From Xiphophorus maculatus (lineage: Eukaryota; Chordata; Actinopteri; Cyprinodontiformes; Poeciliidae), in NCBI RefSeq assembly GCF_002775205.1, contig NC_036447.1, forward strand, positions 29,386,245 to 29,450,244: DNA of 64,000 nucleotides, in the 5' to 3' direction. Under the pieces are notes generated by a model. The model searched no databases. It worked only from the letters and a program-made list of their open reading frames with translations, and was not told the DNA's origin. The translations under genes were made by a program, and so were the position numbers. This document shows, piece after piece, positions 1 to 14,100 of this stretch. Positions within the stretch are counted from its first letter, which is position 1. The number at the start of each line of letters is the position of its first letter.

Positions 1-1265
1 AAGATGAATTTGAGTCATCGTAAAGCTCACCCCTCCCTTCCCCACAGGTTCCACTGGTTTTAAACTTTGTTTTTTATTATTAGATGAGTAGCTATTGTCT
101 TGCTGCCATTTCCTGATTCAGAAAGATGAACGCACATCTATCTTACAATAAAAGTAAAAAACAGCAAATCAATCATCCAACCAATGAAAGACGTTGAGAC
201 AAACTATTGGTTGGATTTTTCTAAAATGTTCAGTAAGATATTAAAGTTCAATAACAAAAGATTGATCAATTTTAAGGCTTGGCTAAGTGTGGAGAGTCTG
301 TATCTATATGTAGCTACCAGATACTCTAACTCACATTCAAGACACACTCACACTATTAGAGCTTTTACTTTGCATTCATTTACTGAAGCATTAGCTATTT
401 TTAAAAATAATTTAACACACACACACACGCCCACACACACTCACACAGATAGATATGATACAGTCATGTGAAAAAAAGAACACCCTACAGCATATTTAAG
501 ATCACTTTAACTCTGCAAAGTTCAAATTATATGCTAAAAGTAGTCTTAATAAACCTTCAAACATTGTCATAGGATCAACAGCAGTTACCGTCTGGAATAA
601 TGCTCTTAGGGCAGAAGAGTCTAAATTATTCTGAATTATTTAGATACTAAAGCAGAGAAAATATTGGGTATGAACCAAACAGAGCACTCCAGGAAAAGAA
701 GCATGGAGGTCAAAGTGTCATGGTTTGGCTGGACCTGGACGGCTCATCATCATACGACCCACCATGAATCCCAGCAGGTATCAGAACAGAGCACCGACTT
801 ATACCAGGACATCCAGCCAGGACTTCCTGAAAAGTCCTGGACCAATCCAAGGCCACATCTTGATCTCCTTGAGAAACCCTTCAAACATCTCTCAGCTGTA
901 AGTGAGGAGTGGGTCAGACTTTCCTCAGGCTGACTTTAGAGATGGTGGAAGGCTACTAGAAGTGTCCAACAAGGGGTAAGACTATGTATTAGGGAGATAG
1001 GGTGTCCTACATTATTTCTTATCAAACACATGAAGTGGTATCATGTGTCAGCTGAGTAAAAAATTATAATTTTTACAATGGTTACCTGTGATTAATCACT
1101 TTCTTTAACTGAGACAAAAAAAAGAAGAACTAAATTTTGATGTGTTTGTGAACGTTTCTTTTGAAAAACTGATTTTTTTAGTAGAGTGTCCTAACTTTTT
1201 CACCTGACAGTACATCCCTGACATACAGCACTGAACTACTCTCATACAAGCAGTGTGTTTGGCAC
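1..1265. other. limch1: limch1 intron, left edge of window
   Basis: No further limch1 exon was recognised left of 1266; only an interrupted CA repeat. The gene must continue beyond the edge. Confidence 0.5.
414..446. repeat. (AC)n-rich microsatellite
   Basis: Interrupted CA dinucleotides. Confidence 0.8.
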
Positions 1266-4200
1266 CTTGGTTCAGTCATCCTGAGCCTCTCCCACTTCTG
1301 TACATCAGACGGACTCATGGAGGAGGAAACAAAGCTCATTGGTCCGTCCCTCTGAGGGAGGGGCCTGCTTTGGCCCCGCCTACGAGCCAGGTCATCTCTC
1401 TGCTTATTTGGCATCGCCTTATCTTTTCCCTCTTCTCCCTCATCCTCCTCTTCCTTCAGGGAGGGGTTGTCTTTACGGGTTATGATGTCACAGTCCGCTT
1501 CCTTCACGCTGTAAAATCCATAGCCACAGGCGATAAGCGGGGAAACGTTATCCATCAGAGTTAAACATATGTCAACCACCGATATATGTTACTAGATTGG
1601 ACATTACGTGACTAATGTGCCACGGGTGCGCCATTACTATGTATTGAGTCATGAATATCAGTGATCGAGGAAAATAAAACAATAATGCAAAGAATCTGAA
1701 AAAGGGACGCAATGTTTTCCTTTCAATTGTCAACACTGTGACAACTAGATAACCAGGTACAAGGGAATCCCATTTTACAGGTCAAGAAAAGGTTTTAAGT
1801 TTAGAAAAATATGGAGAAGTGGGAAGTAGGTGAGTTATGCTAGTCAAGCTAGTTATGCTAGCTTAATATGAACCTGTGCCGTGCAGTTTGGTGTTGTTTG
1901 GTTCAGTTAACAGAAAAATGAGGTGACCAACACACCTACTCTCTGACAGATAATCAGGAGAAAAGGTGTATAATCCCTTAACTGGCGGCGAAAAAGGCAG
2001 AGTATTCAAACAAACTAGATTTGTCCCATACATGAGATACCGCCAATTAAGGGGTTAAATTGAATAATCAATCAGCGCTATATTCAGACGATTGCTTATT
2101 AATAATTGCAATGTAAACATCTAGCCTGAAAACATAAAACTGTAATGGGCTAAGTGTTTTGGGGTTTTATGTACTTTTTGAGTGGGAAATGTTTTTGTGC
2201 TTTTTGAAGTCGATTCCTGATACACTTGAACATAATCTCTCCCCTGTCAGCTAGTGGAGCTGTTGTCAGTTCGTTGCCATGACAACATGTGTGCGTGTAG
2301 AGTAAAGCTGACAGAGGCTGAGTTTCCATTAACCACAAAACTGTGCAACTTGAAATTACCAAAAATAAATTAGCTTAACAAAATAAACATGGCAATTTTG
2401 AAAACAAAACCAAAACAAAAAAAATACACGTTTTTTTAATAAAATGAAAATAAAAATTTTTATGCTAGTATGTGGTGGTTTTTCAGCTGTATCAAACTAA
2501 ATGTATGTCGCAGAACTGCAATGGAAATGTTTTTTTCACATCACATGAGTCGTGATCAACAGCTGAATGCTACTGCTGTCAACTGTTGATAGATTTATTT
2601 GTCAAGGGTGTATAATTTTTTTACATTTCAAAACATATTTTGCAGAAATTGGATAAGAAAAATATCACTGCAAACATTTTTGTGACCGATTCCTAGACCA
2701 GTCTGGTTTTGTTGACATGACTCAATGCAGAGTAATGGTGCCTGTAGGTGCACGTCATTTGCAATTGTGGCTAATAGGTGCTATCCAATCCAGTAATGTA
2801 TATCGATGTTGTCAACCAGTGGAAAAGGGAGAGATTTATTATTTATTATGGTTAGGAGAAAATGGAACGCATGAGACCCTAGCTGACCTGATCTCCGTCT
2901 GCTGAAGGGTCTGCTGTGAGGCTCGCCTGATGCCCTCCCAGCGCTCTCTGTCTTTGGTGGTGCAGGCTGGAGGAGGGACGAACTGATGGACCCTGGAGTT
3001 ACCTGGGCTCCGGTGGACTCGTCGGGACGCCAAGTCGTCTCTGTGGACATCGGGAACCCTCCTCGTCTCCACGTCCTGCTCCCCGTCGGAGGAGGAATCA
3101 CAAGCCGGACTGTGGGAGCTCAAAAATTCATTTTCAGAGCGAAGAATGATGTTTGGAGACGGTGACCTCGCTTCTTTTTCCTCCGTTATTGCAGTGCTAG
3201 GGGTCGCAGAGGGGACGGTGGACATGTTCAGAGAGCAAAACACACCTCCGGTAACATGAATCAATCAGCAGCAGGAACATGCGGGTTACTTGGGACAGTC
3301 CTATTAGTTAGTTTCTCTTCACAAAATCAGGAATCAACCAAAACAGGAAGCATTTAACTCAACACCAAACCACCTTCTCTAACAACACCAGAAACATCAA
3401 ATCCATGACTCGTCCACCTCGTGACACAAACCTCATTGTGACGAAGCTCCACAAGCCACAACATCAGCTTAAGCCAAACTCTGTCAACACAACTAATTAG
3501 TGAGGGAAATCAGGCACAGCAGCCGTGCCTCTCATGCCCGTCCGCCCTGACCTGTTGTAGCGAACAGCAGCAGGTAGAACCTTAATTCCTGCCTTCTTCA
3601 ACTTCTCCAGCCTCCACTGCTCCAAAACCTCCAAGTCCTCTCCCTGTTTCAGTTTTTCAGCCTGGCTTTCAGGTGCCCAAGTCACCGTTTTGGGGGGTTT
3701 CTGATGAAATCCAGTTCGTTTGGTTTGTTCTGGAATGGTCTGAAGGTGACTGAGGAATGGAGTGTGATGGCAGGGGACAGATTAGGGGTTGAAGACCTCA
3801 CACCTGTGGGATTCTTCTTTTTTTTTTTTCCCTCTACAGAAAAGCATTTGTTTTTCCTTAAATAACTCAGATTGCTTTCTTGGTCATTACCTCCGCTGCT
3901 CTCCTTCCTCTGGGTGTTGTTTGCGTCGCGGGGTCGGGATGTAGCAGCTGGCGTTGGCTCGGTTTGGAAGAAACTGGTTGAAGGGAACCGGGCATCTGGA
4001 GTCGCTGCTGGCTGTTCTTCTGGCCAACATGTCATCTTTCCGTACGTCGGGTTTCCTGCTGGGAGCATCAGCCTCCGAGTCGCTGCAGCGTCCTGGGCAT
4101 CAATTAATCAATTAAAGACATCAATTATGCAGAAAACATTCTGCTAATCACTGAATACAAATAACAAGTATAATAGCAACACATGCGATCAGTCTAAAAA

Positions 4201-5321
4201 GATTAACGTGTTAATATTACATTATGCAGATTACTCGCATTATATATTTTGTGTATTAGGGCCACTGTAGATAGAAAAAAATGAGGAGGAGTACATTTTG
4301 GCCAAAAAACTCTGACATTTTCAGATTAATTCCCTCTTTTTTTTTCTAGAAAAAAAGAAGAAATTTTCTGAATTTGAAAAGTTGAAAATATGCTAGGAAA
4401 AAATCTGACATCTTGAGATTAATCTTAAAAATGTTCTACAAAAAAAGAGAGAAATTTTCTGAGTTTCAAAAGTTGAAAATTTGACTTTTGTAGCTCAGAA
4501 ATTTCCATGGTTTTTTAAAGGAATTTTTATGTTTTAATCTCAAAATTTCTGTTTTCTGGTGGAAATTTACTCTTCCTCCTTTATGCTTTTTCTGTCTACA
4601 ATGGCCCTAATAGACCATTGTAGTTTTGACCTAAAAGCCCTCAGTGGGTTGCCTTTGTCACAGCAGTGTGTGACACGGTTCAATGCAGAGCTGAGAATGT
4701 GAGGAGAGTCAACATATCAACGTTAAGAAATAGAACAGACTGGACCAGGGAGGCAGCAGTGAGGCTCAGAGGAGAGCGGACCTCCTGACTTAAAAAAATT
4801 TTACTTTAGTATCATGAAATTAGGCCTCTGTCTCTTTAAGCAACTCTTGCTCTTTCTAGAACTCTGCCTTCAGGAAGTCATCACAACATCTCTGCTCTAT
4901 AAACCCTTTAACAACATGAGCTCAGCAGATGCTCAGTTCCACCAGCTGTTTGCTAATTGCTGCTGGCTAGTCTGAAGGAGCTGAGTCGGGGAGTCGCACG
5001 GGAAGGCTGTGTCTTTGGGCGGAGCAAGGTCCACCCAGCATTTTGCACAGCTTAAATGGTTGCCATGGGAGATTCAAGGATTGCTCAAACATGCATGAAA
5101 GAATCAAGACAACATTCCAGAGGGAATAATTTTTGGTGAGGGAATAACATTAGAATATCACAAAAGGCTAAAACAAGTCAATTTTGCATAATACTGCCTC
5201 TATAAGCACAACACACCTCTAACCAGAACCACAAAGCCTAAAAATATGGACTGGACTTTGAATCGGTCTGCAGATGGTCAGTAAATATAGCAGAAAAAGT
5301 CCTAAGTGGGCAACCTAAATT

Positions 5322-5352
<31 letters not shown>

Positions 5353-8080
5353 TGTGATGTCCAGCAGTTGTCTGCCCTCAGTCGTAATCACCTTATGCCA
5401 AGGGTAAACCTAAAAATGGTGGAGGATAGCAGTCCATGTATTTATGGGTAAACAGTTTAATGTTTACAGGAATAGCTCAGCATTCCTGGACTTTGTTTCC
5501 AGAGCTGTTGAAGACAGTTTCTCCTGTTCTCTTGATTGTGCTTTAAACAAAAAGAAAGCTTGAAACTAGTCAGCAAGCGGCAGCAAAAGACCTGTTAGCA
5601 ACTCTCTAGGAAAAAACATCACAGAAGAAAACCAGCTGGTATAATCTTGGGGTGGTTGGGGTTTCATTATATGTTGTATTTGTACTTTATTTTTGTCCTT
5701 TTGGTTTATTTAAGTTCAAAAGGTTTTGACATATTTAATTCACTATTATTACTTATAAGTTGTTGCCATAGGAGTTTATCTTATTCTTGTGTTCTGTTTC
5801 TTGTATGTTTATTTATTTCTCTTTGATTATTTGTCAGGTTTTTCTCTTGGTTCTGCAAATGAAAACATGACACCAACCATCGCTGTTGCCTCGATTCACA
5901 ACATCAGGAGAGGGGCTGTGCTGCGAGCGGGAACCGAAGGAATCCAGACTGTAGAAGCAAAAGCAGAAAAAAATCCCCAAAGGATATAAAATATTTAACT
6001 TTTAAAAAATATATAACATAGTTACATTTATCTAAATGCGAATGCAGCTTTTGTGTTGACAAGATGGCTGACGTCTGACCTGTCAAGAGAGTTGTCCCGA
6101 GTGTGTTGAGGCGGAGAGAGAGACTCGCTCCTCTCCGAGTCCCAGCAGTCGTAGCCGCTGTCTCGAACGCTGCGCTTCTGAGAGCTGTCGCCGCCATCGT
6201 CGCTTTCCTGCAGAGACAGAAAAACATCAACAGACAACCAGTCAACAAAAGCTGTCCCAACCTTAACAATAAAACTGGACTTGAAACAGAGCACTGCTCA
6301 ACAGCAAATGTTCCTTTCGCTGAACCCAAATTTGTTTTATTTTTTTTAAAATAGCCTGAACTACAGATGCATACATGTTGATAGGAGTACCAAAGTTTAA
6401 ATATCTGCCACTTCAAAAGTCCTTAAATATGAAAGTTTATGTGTCCTTAATGCTGGTAAAATGTTTAATCATGCAGCAGAACCCCTCTCCCAACCACTGC
6501 TGTGCACTGCCGACCAGTTGAGTCAAAGAAGGCTGCTGTGCTTTTTATTCAACTAAATTACAGGGTTTTTATTCAAAATCTTTACGTGGGTGAATGTGTC
6601 AAAGTCAAAATAACAAAGATAACAATATAATTATTATGACTATAGTAACTAACATATTACATTGTTAATTTTATTCAATATTTGTACCCTTTTGTTATGT
6701 TCTCTCAGATGCCACTGGACCTGGTCAGTTTCAGTTTCTTTATTATTTATTTTACTTTGGTTCTTGTACTCCTAACTGAACAAATTAAAGTTGTGTTGTT
6801 TTTACAAGGTGGACCAAGCTTGTTAACCTGTTGGTGTATTTAAGTGTGCTGTTCCGGTGCAGAGTTATCAGGTAAAATAAAAAGACAGAAACATTTAAGT
6901 CAATTCAGCTCTGTTCTCCTGTATCCTCCTTCAATCAGCAGGATACAGAAAAACATCTGTATTGGTATTGGAAGTGAAAAAATGAATGAAAATTGTAAAA
7001 AACTAAGGTAGTGAATATTGTCTGGAAACAGACATGTGGTTCCATGTTGTGTGGTATTCCAGACTCTTCCAGGTGTTTTCAGATTAGTTGACTCACCAAC
7101 TTCATTTGAGCCAGTAGCCCTTCAAACTCTTTCAGGTTCAGATTAGGACCGCTGTAGGAAGGACACCCACTGGCAGCTTTTCCAAGCCAGAAAACCGTGT
7201 TCAGCACCTGACAGGCAGACATGCAACATTTCCTTCATATCTAGAAGTGAGAGGGGAAGGAATGTGAGAGGATGGGCAGGAGGGATGAAACTGGAAACAA
7301 GGACTTACATTTTTTAGTTTGCGGTTGCAGTCAGAGTCCCTGAAAGCATTGAAGTATGTCATACATCACGCAATTTATGATTCAAGCGTTTAAAACAAAT
7401 CACAGAGAATTGGTTATGTACTTGAGATTGGCGCGTATGGAAGTATCCTGTAAGTCCCCCGGGTCAAACAGCTGGGAGCCCTTCAAGCCCAACTCCTCAC
7501 AGCCCCGGAGGAAGACGGACAAGTTGTCCTAGAGGGAGCAGCAGGGGACCAGAGGCAGTTAGCACCAATCAGGAGTCTGCTGTACTCAACATCACGCTGC
7601 AGAGACGTCCTCTTACCAGCCCGGCGATGGGGGTGGGCAGTCTGTTGATCTTCTTCACCAGCCCGGGTTTGATTGCACTCAGCAGCCTGTGGAGGAGGGG
7701 CAGGAGCAGAGATTTACTGAGTCTCGGTCCGTGGGAGTTGTTGCTACGTCAGGCGTCAGAAAACAGAGAGTGATGTCAGGAGCCTTACTCGCATAACAGG
7801 ATGCCGTTCTCTAGCGCGCTGCGGAAGTCTTTGTCTCCAAAGCTCTTCCCTGTTACAGCCTGCAGAGGGAGGACAGGAAGACATGAGGACAGGCGGGAGA
7901 AAAGGAGACATTTGTTCACGCAGCAGACAAGAAAATATCAAAGCCCACAAGTGTTTGTATAAGTTTATTATGAAAAAAAGACTTTTTAAAGTTAGTGGAA
8001 TAATCTGTTAACAGGACAAACATTAGATCTCCACTCCGTACATCAAGTCTTTATGGAAGAGTGAAGCTGGACAACAAATC

Positions 8081-8121
<41 letters not shown>

Positions 8122-11100
8122 ATATACCGACAGACACATGATTAATATCAACAAATATGTCCGATAGATTGTTCAATAACGTCACTGAACTCCAATTCAG
8201 AACTGCACATTTTCTCCTATTGTCACTCTTCTATACAGGCTTCATTCTAAAGTGCAAAAGAAAGCGTTGTCCTGGCAACAGATTATCCCACCTGAGCGGT
8301 GGCTCTCTGCATCTCCTCCAGAGTTACCATGGGCCTTTAGCCTGCTTCTCTGATCCTGTCTGACCCGTCAGGTGAACAGAGCACCATGAGGCAGTCAACA
8401 TTTGGCATGTTGTTTTCTAATCTTAAAGGGGCAGTATTATGTGTTTCCCATTAGTCACAAAGAATCATTTTAATCACACAATCAAGTAACTCTGTTACCT
8501 TCACTTGTCATAAAAAAGCTGCATATATCAAATATGACTTAAAAGAACTTTGAATTCATAATTTAACGTCTCAAAATTGGGCCTCTGTCTCTTTAAGAAC
8601 TACTACTCTTTCTGAAACCTTGCCTTCAGGAAGTCATCACAACATGGCTTGTCTATATAACATTTAACAAAGTTTTTACCAGTTTTCCACCGGTAAAAAC
8701 ATAATGAGGTCAGAAGATGTGCAGTTCCACCAGGTGCTTGCTAATTGCTGTTGGCTAGTCTGAAGGGGCCTGAGGGGGAGAGCTGCTCTGTAATAAGGAA
8801 GCTTGGAAACTGCAGCTCAGAGGAGAAGTTTTGTCCTCCACTGAGCTGAACGCAACCATTCAGCTGCGTTTTGCACAGTAAACAGAGTCTACACAGGTGG
8901 ACTCTGTTTACTGACTTTTCTTAGTAAGAGATGGAAAAGCATGTCTTCTTGTCATTCCACCTCATGCACCACTTTGTGTTGATGTATCACCTACAATCCC
9001 AATGAATACCTTTAAGTTTGTAAAAGGGTCAAGAGGTGCAAATATATTTGCAAGGCATCTGATTTTTTTCATATGTGGGTCCAAATGTGGGTCAAATGAA
9101 AACACAAAACATTATTAGTTCTCTGTAGATCTGATTTAAATTCTGCAATTTAATCTCATTTGCCTTGGATTCATACACTGTGACTGACTGACAGAGGAAC
9201 CTGCTGCTTCCCCATTGGCCCTCCCTCCTCTCAACATTTTGCATCAGTGGAGACAAATTAAAGCGATTCCAGGTCAGCGAAACACTGCTTTGTGTCCTAA
9301 TTTCATTCTCTCTGAAATGCGACCACACATAGCCTCAATCCCCCAACCTGGACTGCAGTTGGGATTCATTGCTGTGCAGCAGGAGAGCCAGTGAGCTAAC
9401 GGCGCTATCCTGCCAAATCACCAGCCCACATACTCACGCAAGGAAACAGAGAGGAGGAGAGAGATCTCAATGGCTGTTGTGTAACCAGCAACCGAAGATT
9501 AAGGGGAAAAGGAGAGAGGCTTCACTGATGGTGTATAGATGGTGTATAGAAGTCTAATCCAGATTAGCTCAGATTATGGTTTGCACCCAAACTGTGACTT
9601 TTGCTGGATCATGGTTCATTAACGACAGCGGTCGACTAATATGGATTTTTAGAGGTTGGTGGAAATTAATAAGAATGCACGATTATATGGGGGAATTTTT
9701 CTTTAAAAAGTATGATCATTCATCTTCAGTTTATGAGCTGAAATCCATTCTTTCCCTCCCAGATATGTCAAATGTCAAATTTATTTACATAGCACTTTTA
9801 AAAACAGGTTTAAAACTGCACCAAACTGCTGTGGATATTGTACTTCTCTCTCTCACTCAAAAATATTTGCTTTGGTTCAGTGCTCAGACTTAATGGCTCT
9901 TCAGGAAATAGCTCCTGAGTTCTGCAATTCCCAGTTTAAAATCCTCAATAAAGATACAAACCTAAACAAGACAGTGAGTTTTCACAGTTTCTTCTTTGAA
10001 TGGAGAGGCAGCTCTGCCTGGCAATAGCTTCAGACAACGGCGTGACTTTAACACCACTGCTAACCTGAGTACCAGTCGACCTGAAGAACATTTCCAGACT
10101 TAAAGCTCAGACAACAGACTACAACAGCTTCAGTTATTACAACTAAAAACTAGCGATCAGGCCTGAAATCTGGGTGTAGTGATGGACTCAGATCTGAACC
10201 TTCAGAGTCACCAGAAGAACATTTCTAGAATTGGAGGACTAATCACTCAGCAAGATCTAGAAAAACTCACCCATTGTCAGGACTCTGGGTTGTTGGGTTG
10301 GGTTTAGCTTTTCATCTTTATCATTATGTTTTAGTTTTCTTTAGGTTAACCCTTAATGGTCATTTTAGTTTTATTTTTTGAGGTTATTTATTGTGGTTAG
10401 AATGATCTTGTTATTGCTCTCCTTATTTCAGTCTCCCTGTGGTGTTTCTAGTTATGTTTATTTCTTAGTTATTTCATCACTCTAGGTTCTGTTATTCTTA
10501 CATGTCTGAGTCTAGGTATACCTTTCTTTAGTGGTTCCAGTTGAGTTATTTATTTGTTATTCCTTCTAGCTCAGTCACAGTTCGCAAGTCTGTAATTGTC
10601 ACTACCCTTGTTACCCTCCCTGGATAACCTGATGACTCGTTTCTCCAGTTTGCTTTGTACCCTGGATTTTTTCTTTCTGTAAGCTGATTTTCTTCATTAA
10701 AGAGTCCACAATATCCTACACCTGTTGCCATTGGGTCCACTTCTACACACGTTATGACATCCATGTTTTTATCTTTAGTCACATTGATTACTGCAACAGT
10801 ATGTTCGCATGTTTGCTTAAAAAAAAAGCCAATCCTCCAGCTGCAGCTGATCCAGAACGCTGCTGCTGGTGTTCTAACCAAAACCAAGAAGATAGAGCAC
10901 ATCACTCCAGTTCTAAAGTCCTTCCACTGAGAGAATAGTTAGTTTATAAATCACCGAACAGCTTAGCACCACAATACATTAAAGATCTGCTGTTATATCA
11001 ACCTTCCAGACCTCTCTGGTCTTCTGGTTCTGCTCTGCATCCAGAATCACGGAGAAGCAGCATTGAAATCTGGAACAAATTTCCCGAAAACTGCAAAATA

Positions 11101-14100
11101 ACCCAAACACTGAGTTCCTTTAACTCAAGGATTTGATGGAATACTATTGATTATTTTTGATGGTGTCTTTTGACAGAATGTAACGTTTGTTTGCTTGTTT
11201 CTCAATTGGTGACTATCATGGCGTGATTTGATGATTCTGATGATGGCATTTGGCAAAATGTGATGTTTATAGCTTTCTTTCACAATTGGTGACTCTGTGA
11301 CATTTTATGATGTAAAGTATTTTGATCTCTAAAGAGAACTGAGCAGAGTGAACTGAGCCCGGGTTTCAGTCACAGTCAGAGGAAGTTTGAGCACGAGCAG
11401 CAGGATCCAAAAAGGGGCTGAATATTTTAGAGCAAGAGGCATTTAAGTTTTGTGGGAGAGAAATTGAACACCTGAGAGTGAAAATAAGGAATCTTGTTCT
11501 CAGATTAAAATGTGTTCTTAGATTCTGAAAAGAGAGTTCAGATGCTCTGAAACGTTTGCTTAATGAAATTTGGCCCACGTTTTGATTGATCTTATACCCT
11601 TGCAGAACATCTGCTGATGTATCATAAGTGTTAAAGGAAAACACACATTTTACCACCTATAGTGAGAAAAACTCAGCATTGTTCTGCTTACATAAGTGAT
11701 GACCAGATGTTTGCTTCTGGCATCGCCTCCGTTTTTGTCTTCATCACACAAAGTCTGAATGTCTACAGCTGTTTGAGACAATGTACACCAAAATCTGGGA
11801 AACTCATCATAAAAACTAAATCCAGAAATTTACTGACGGAATAAAAAACACAAATCAGTTAATTCTAGAAAAGTTCCCTCACTCCTGACACGTCCTCCAA
11901 TGTTTCAGGAAGTCTGGGTCTATGAAACATTTACAGCCTGATCATGCATAATTTACCTCCAGAAGATGGTGTTTTTTTAAATTTTTTTTAATGGGAACAC
12001 TTTCTAGTGTTTTGTGTAGGTAGCGTGGGCTACAGACAGTTCGTGCAAAGTGGAGGTGCTGGTTCTGTGCGCTGAAACCCAAAGAGAAATCCAAGAGGAA
12101 AAGCTGCTGCAGAGTCTTAAACAAAAGGAAAAGGGGGGATTTTAAAACATGTCTAAATGTAAAAGCAGGGTGTATTTTAAGTTACGTTTCCTATGAAAAC
12201 CCAGCCAAAAGCTTCAGGGGTATTTTAAAGCCAGTAATGGTAACTTGAGCCGCCTCTGTCTGCGTGGTGCTCTGCTCTGTGCAGACAGGGTGAATGGCAG
12301 CAGCAGCTACCATGGAGGCAGCATGTGTGTAGGCCTGTCACTGGAACAAACTTTACTGGACAATAAATTGTCCCAGAAGTTATTGTGATAAACAATAATA
12401 TTGTCGTTTTGAGACCAGTTTCAAGTAATATGGTGGCAATGGCATAATAACGCAAGAGCACATTCTAAAAGATCAATAAACAGTCATTTCTAATTAACAT
12501 GCAACACTGGAACTAGAAGATATTTTCAATATTCCAAACAAATGAAACAACCAAACCAACAAATAAAATGGACAATGAAGTTTCTATGAGCAAAACTGTC
12601 CTTGAAAAAAAGGGTCTAGTAGAAACCAAAGCACCAGACTGAAGACTTTTATAATCCAGTCTTTAATTTAAAAAAAGACACAAGAAAAACAAAATCATCC
12701 AAATAGTAATTATTGCACTTATTTTAGACTTAAACTTACTTTATTGTCACACACAACGGTGACTTTGGCAATGAAATGTCATTGCTTGGCTACCGGCGTA
12801 CACAGAATAATATGTGTGTATGAATCAAATCAGATGCAATGACAGGCAATATGGGAGGTTATCACACCCTCTGAATTCAGCTCAGCAAACCTCAATCACA
12901 GCTGCTTTATTTTACGACGCGTGTGTCCATCTGTCCAAACTGTGTGCGTGCATGTGTGTACTAAATGGAGGCGTACAGTATTCCCATCTCCTTTTACTAC
13001 AGAGATGGACATTAAATTAGTGGTGGCTGCATATCCACTGAATGTCCCTGTGGCTTTTAGAGCACTGTAAATGTCACATAAATACAAATAAGCAGTGACC
13101 TATTTAAATGGATTTCAGAGGTCTTCTTCATCTTTAGGATGTGGAGGAGACAGGAAGCACTGGCAACATGGTGACCCTAGGAAGTTTTTACGTTTCTCGT
13201 GGACTCATGTTAAGGTCGCTGCACATGGAGTTAAGTGGCAAAGTCTGTTCATCAGGAATTACTTCACGTCAAAATGGACACAGAGACATATTAAAGAAGA
13301 AACAATGTCTGTCATTTAGTCCCTGCTAACAGCACTGATGAAGAGTATGTGTTAACAGACCTGCAGAGCAGGGGACTGCGATTAGATAAGGACTGCAACT
13401 AACAATATTTCAATATTTTACTAATTGATTATTTTATTCATTATTCTGATGATTAATTGAATAAAGATTTGGCAGATTCTGCAGATTTTTAGTTTAACCA
13501 CTTTTTTATACAATATTAGAAATACATTAAAACATGCAAATAAACAAATAATTCAATATATTTTTTAAATAAAAAAAACATTGCTAAGATGAAATAACAG
13601 CGTTCATTTAGTGAATGCTTCATCATCAGTAAAGGATGCATCTGCAGGTAAAAAGTCCTTCAGCCTGTGAAAAGCTCAGCTGTTTTTCCTCGACTTAACA
13701 TCATCAGCACAGTGAAGGACTGATGTGGTGATTCATTTCTGGATTTACTGATTAATAATTAGATAGCAAAAGGCGACTAATAAGAGATTTATTTGCAGAA
13801 TTTAAACCAGGTGAAGCTAAAACTGCCACCAGATTAGCTGTGGATAGAACACATTTACAGACAATAAGTGTTTTGTTTCTTTTATGCAAAATGTTTATAT
13901 TTTTAAACAGTTTGGTGTTAATTACTGCTTTGATTATGTTCTCTCTGAAAATGACCATTTTTGGGGGTATGTATATTCAGTTAACAATTAATCACTTGCT
14001 ATAATAGTTGACGATAATTTCGGTAATCGATTAATTCAATTAATGGCTTCAGCCCTAGATTGGATGTGGAGATGAATGCTACCACAAGATGGCCCTTGCC

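Noticed and set aside
1975-2057. Imperfect inverted repeat cccttaactggcgg ... ccgccaattaagggg
   Set aside because: Could be a MITE remnant, but arms are short and no second copy was seen in the window.
3682-4068. Longest open frame over the limch1 exon at 4092-3891
   Set aside because: Wrong frame; the phase required by neighbouring exons gives the LIMCH1-like [10 protein letters not shown]...VPFNQFLPN reading.
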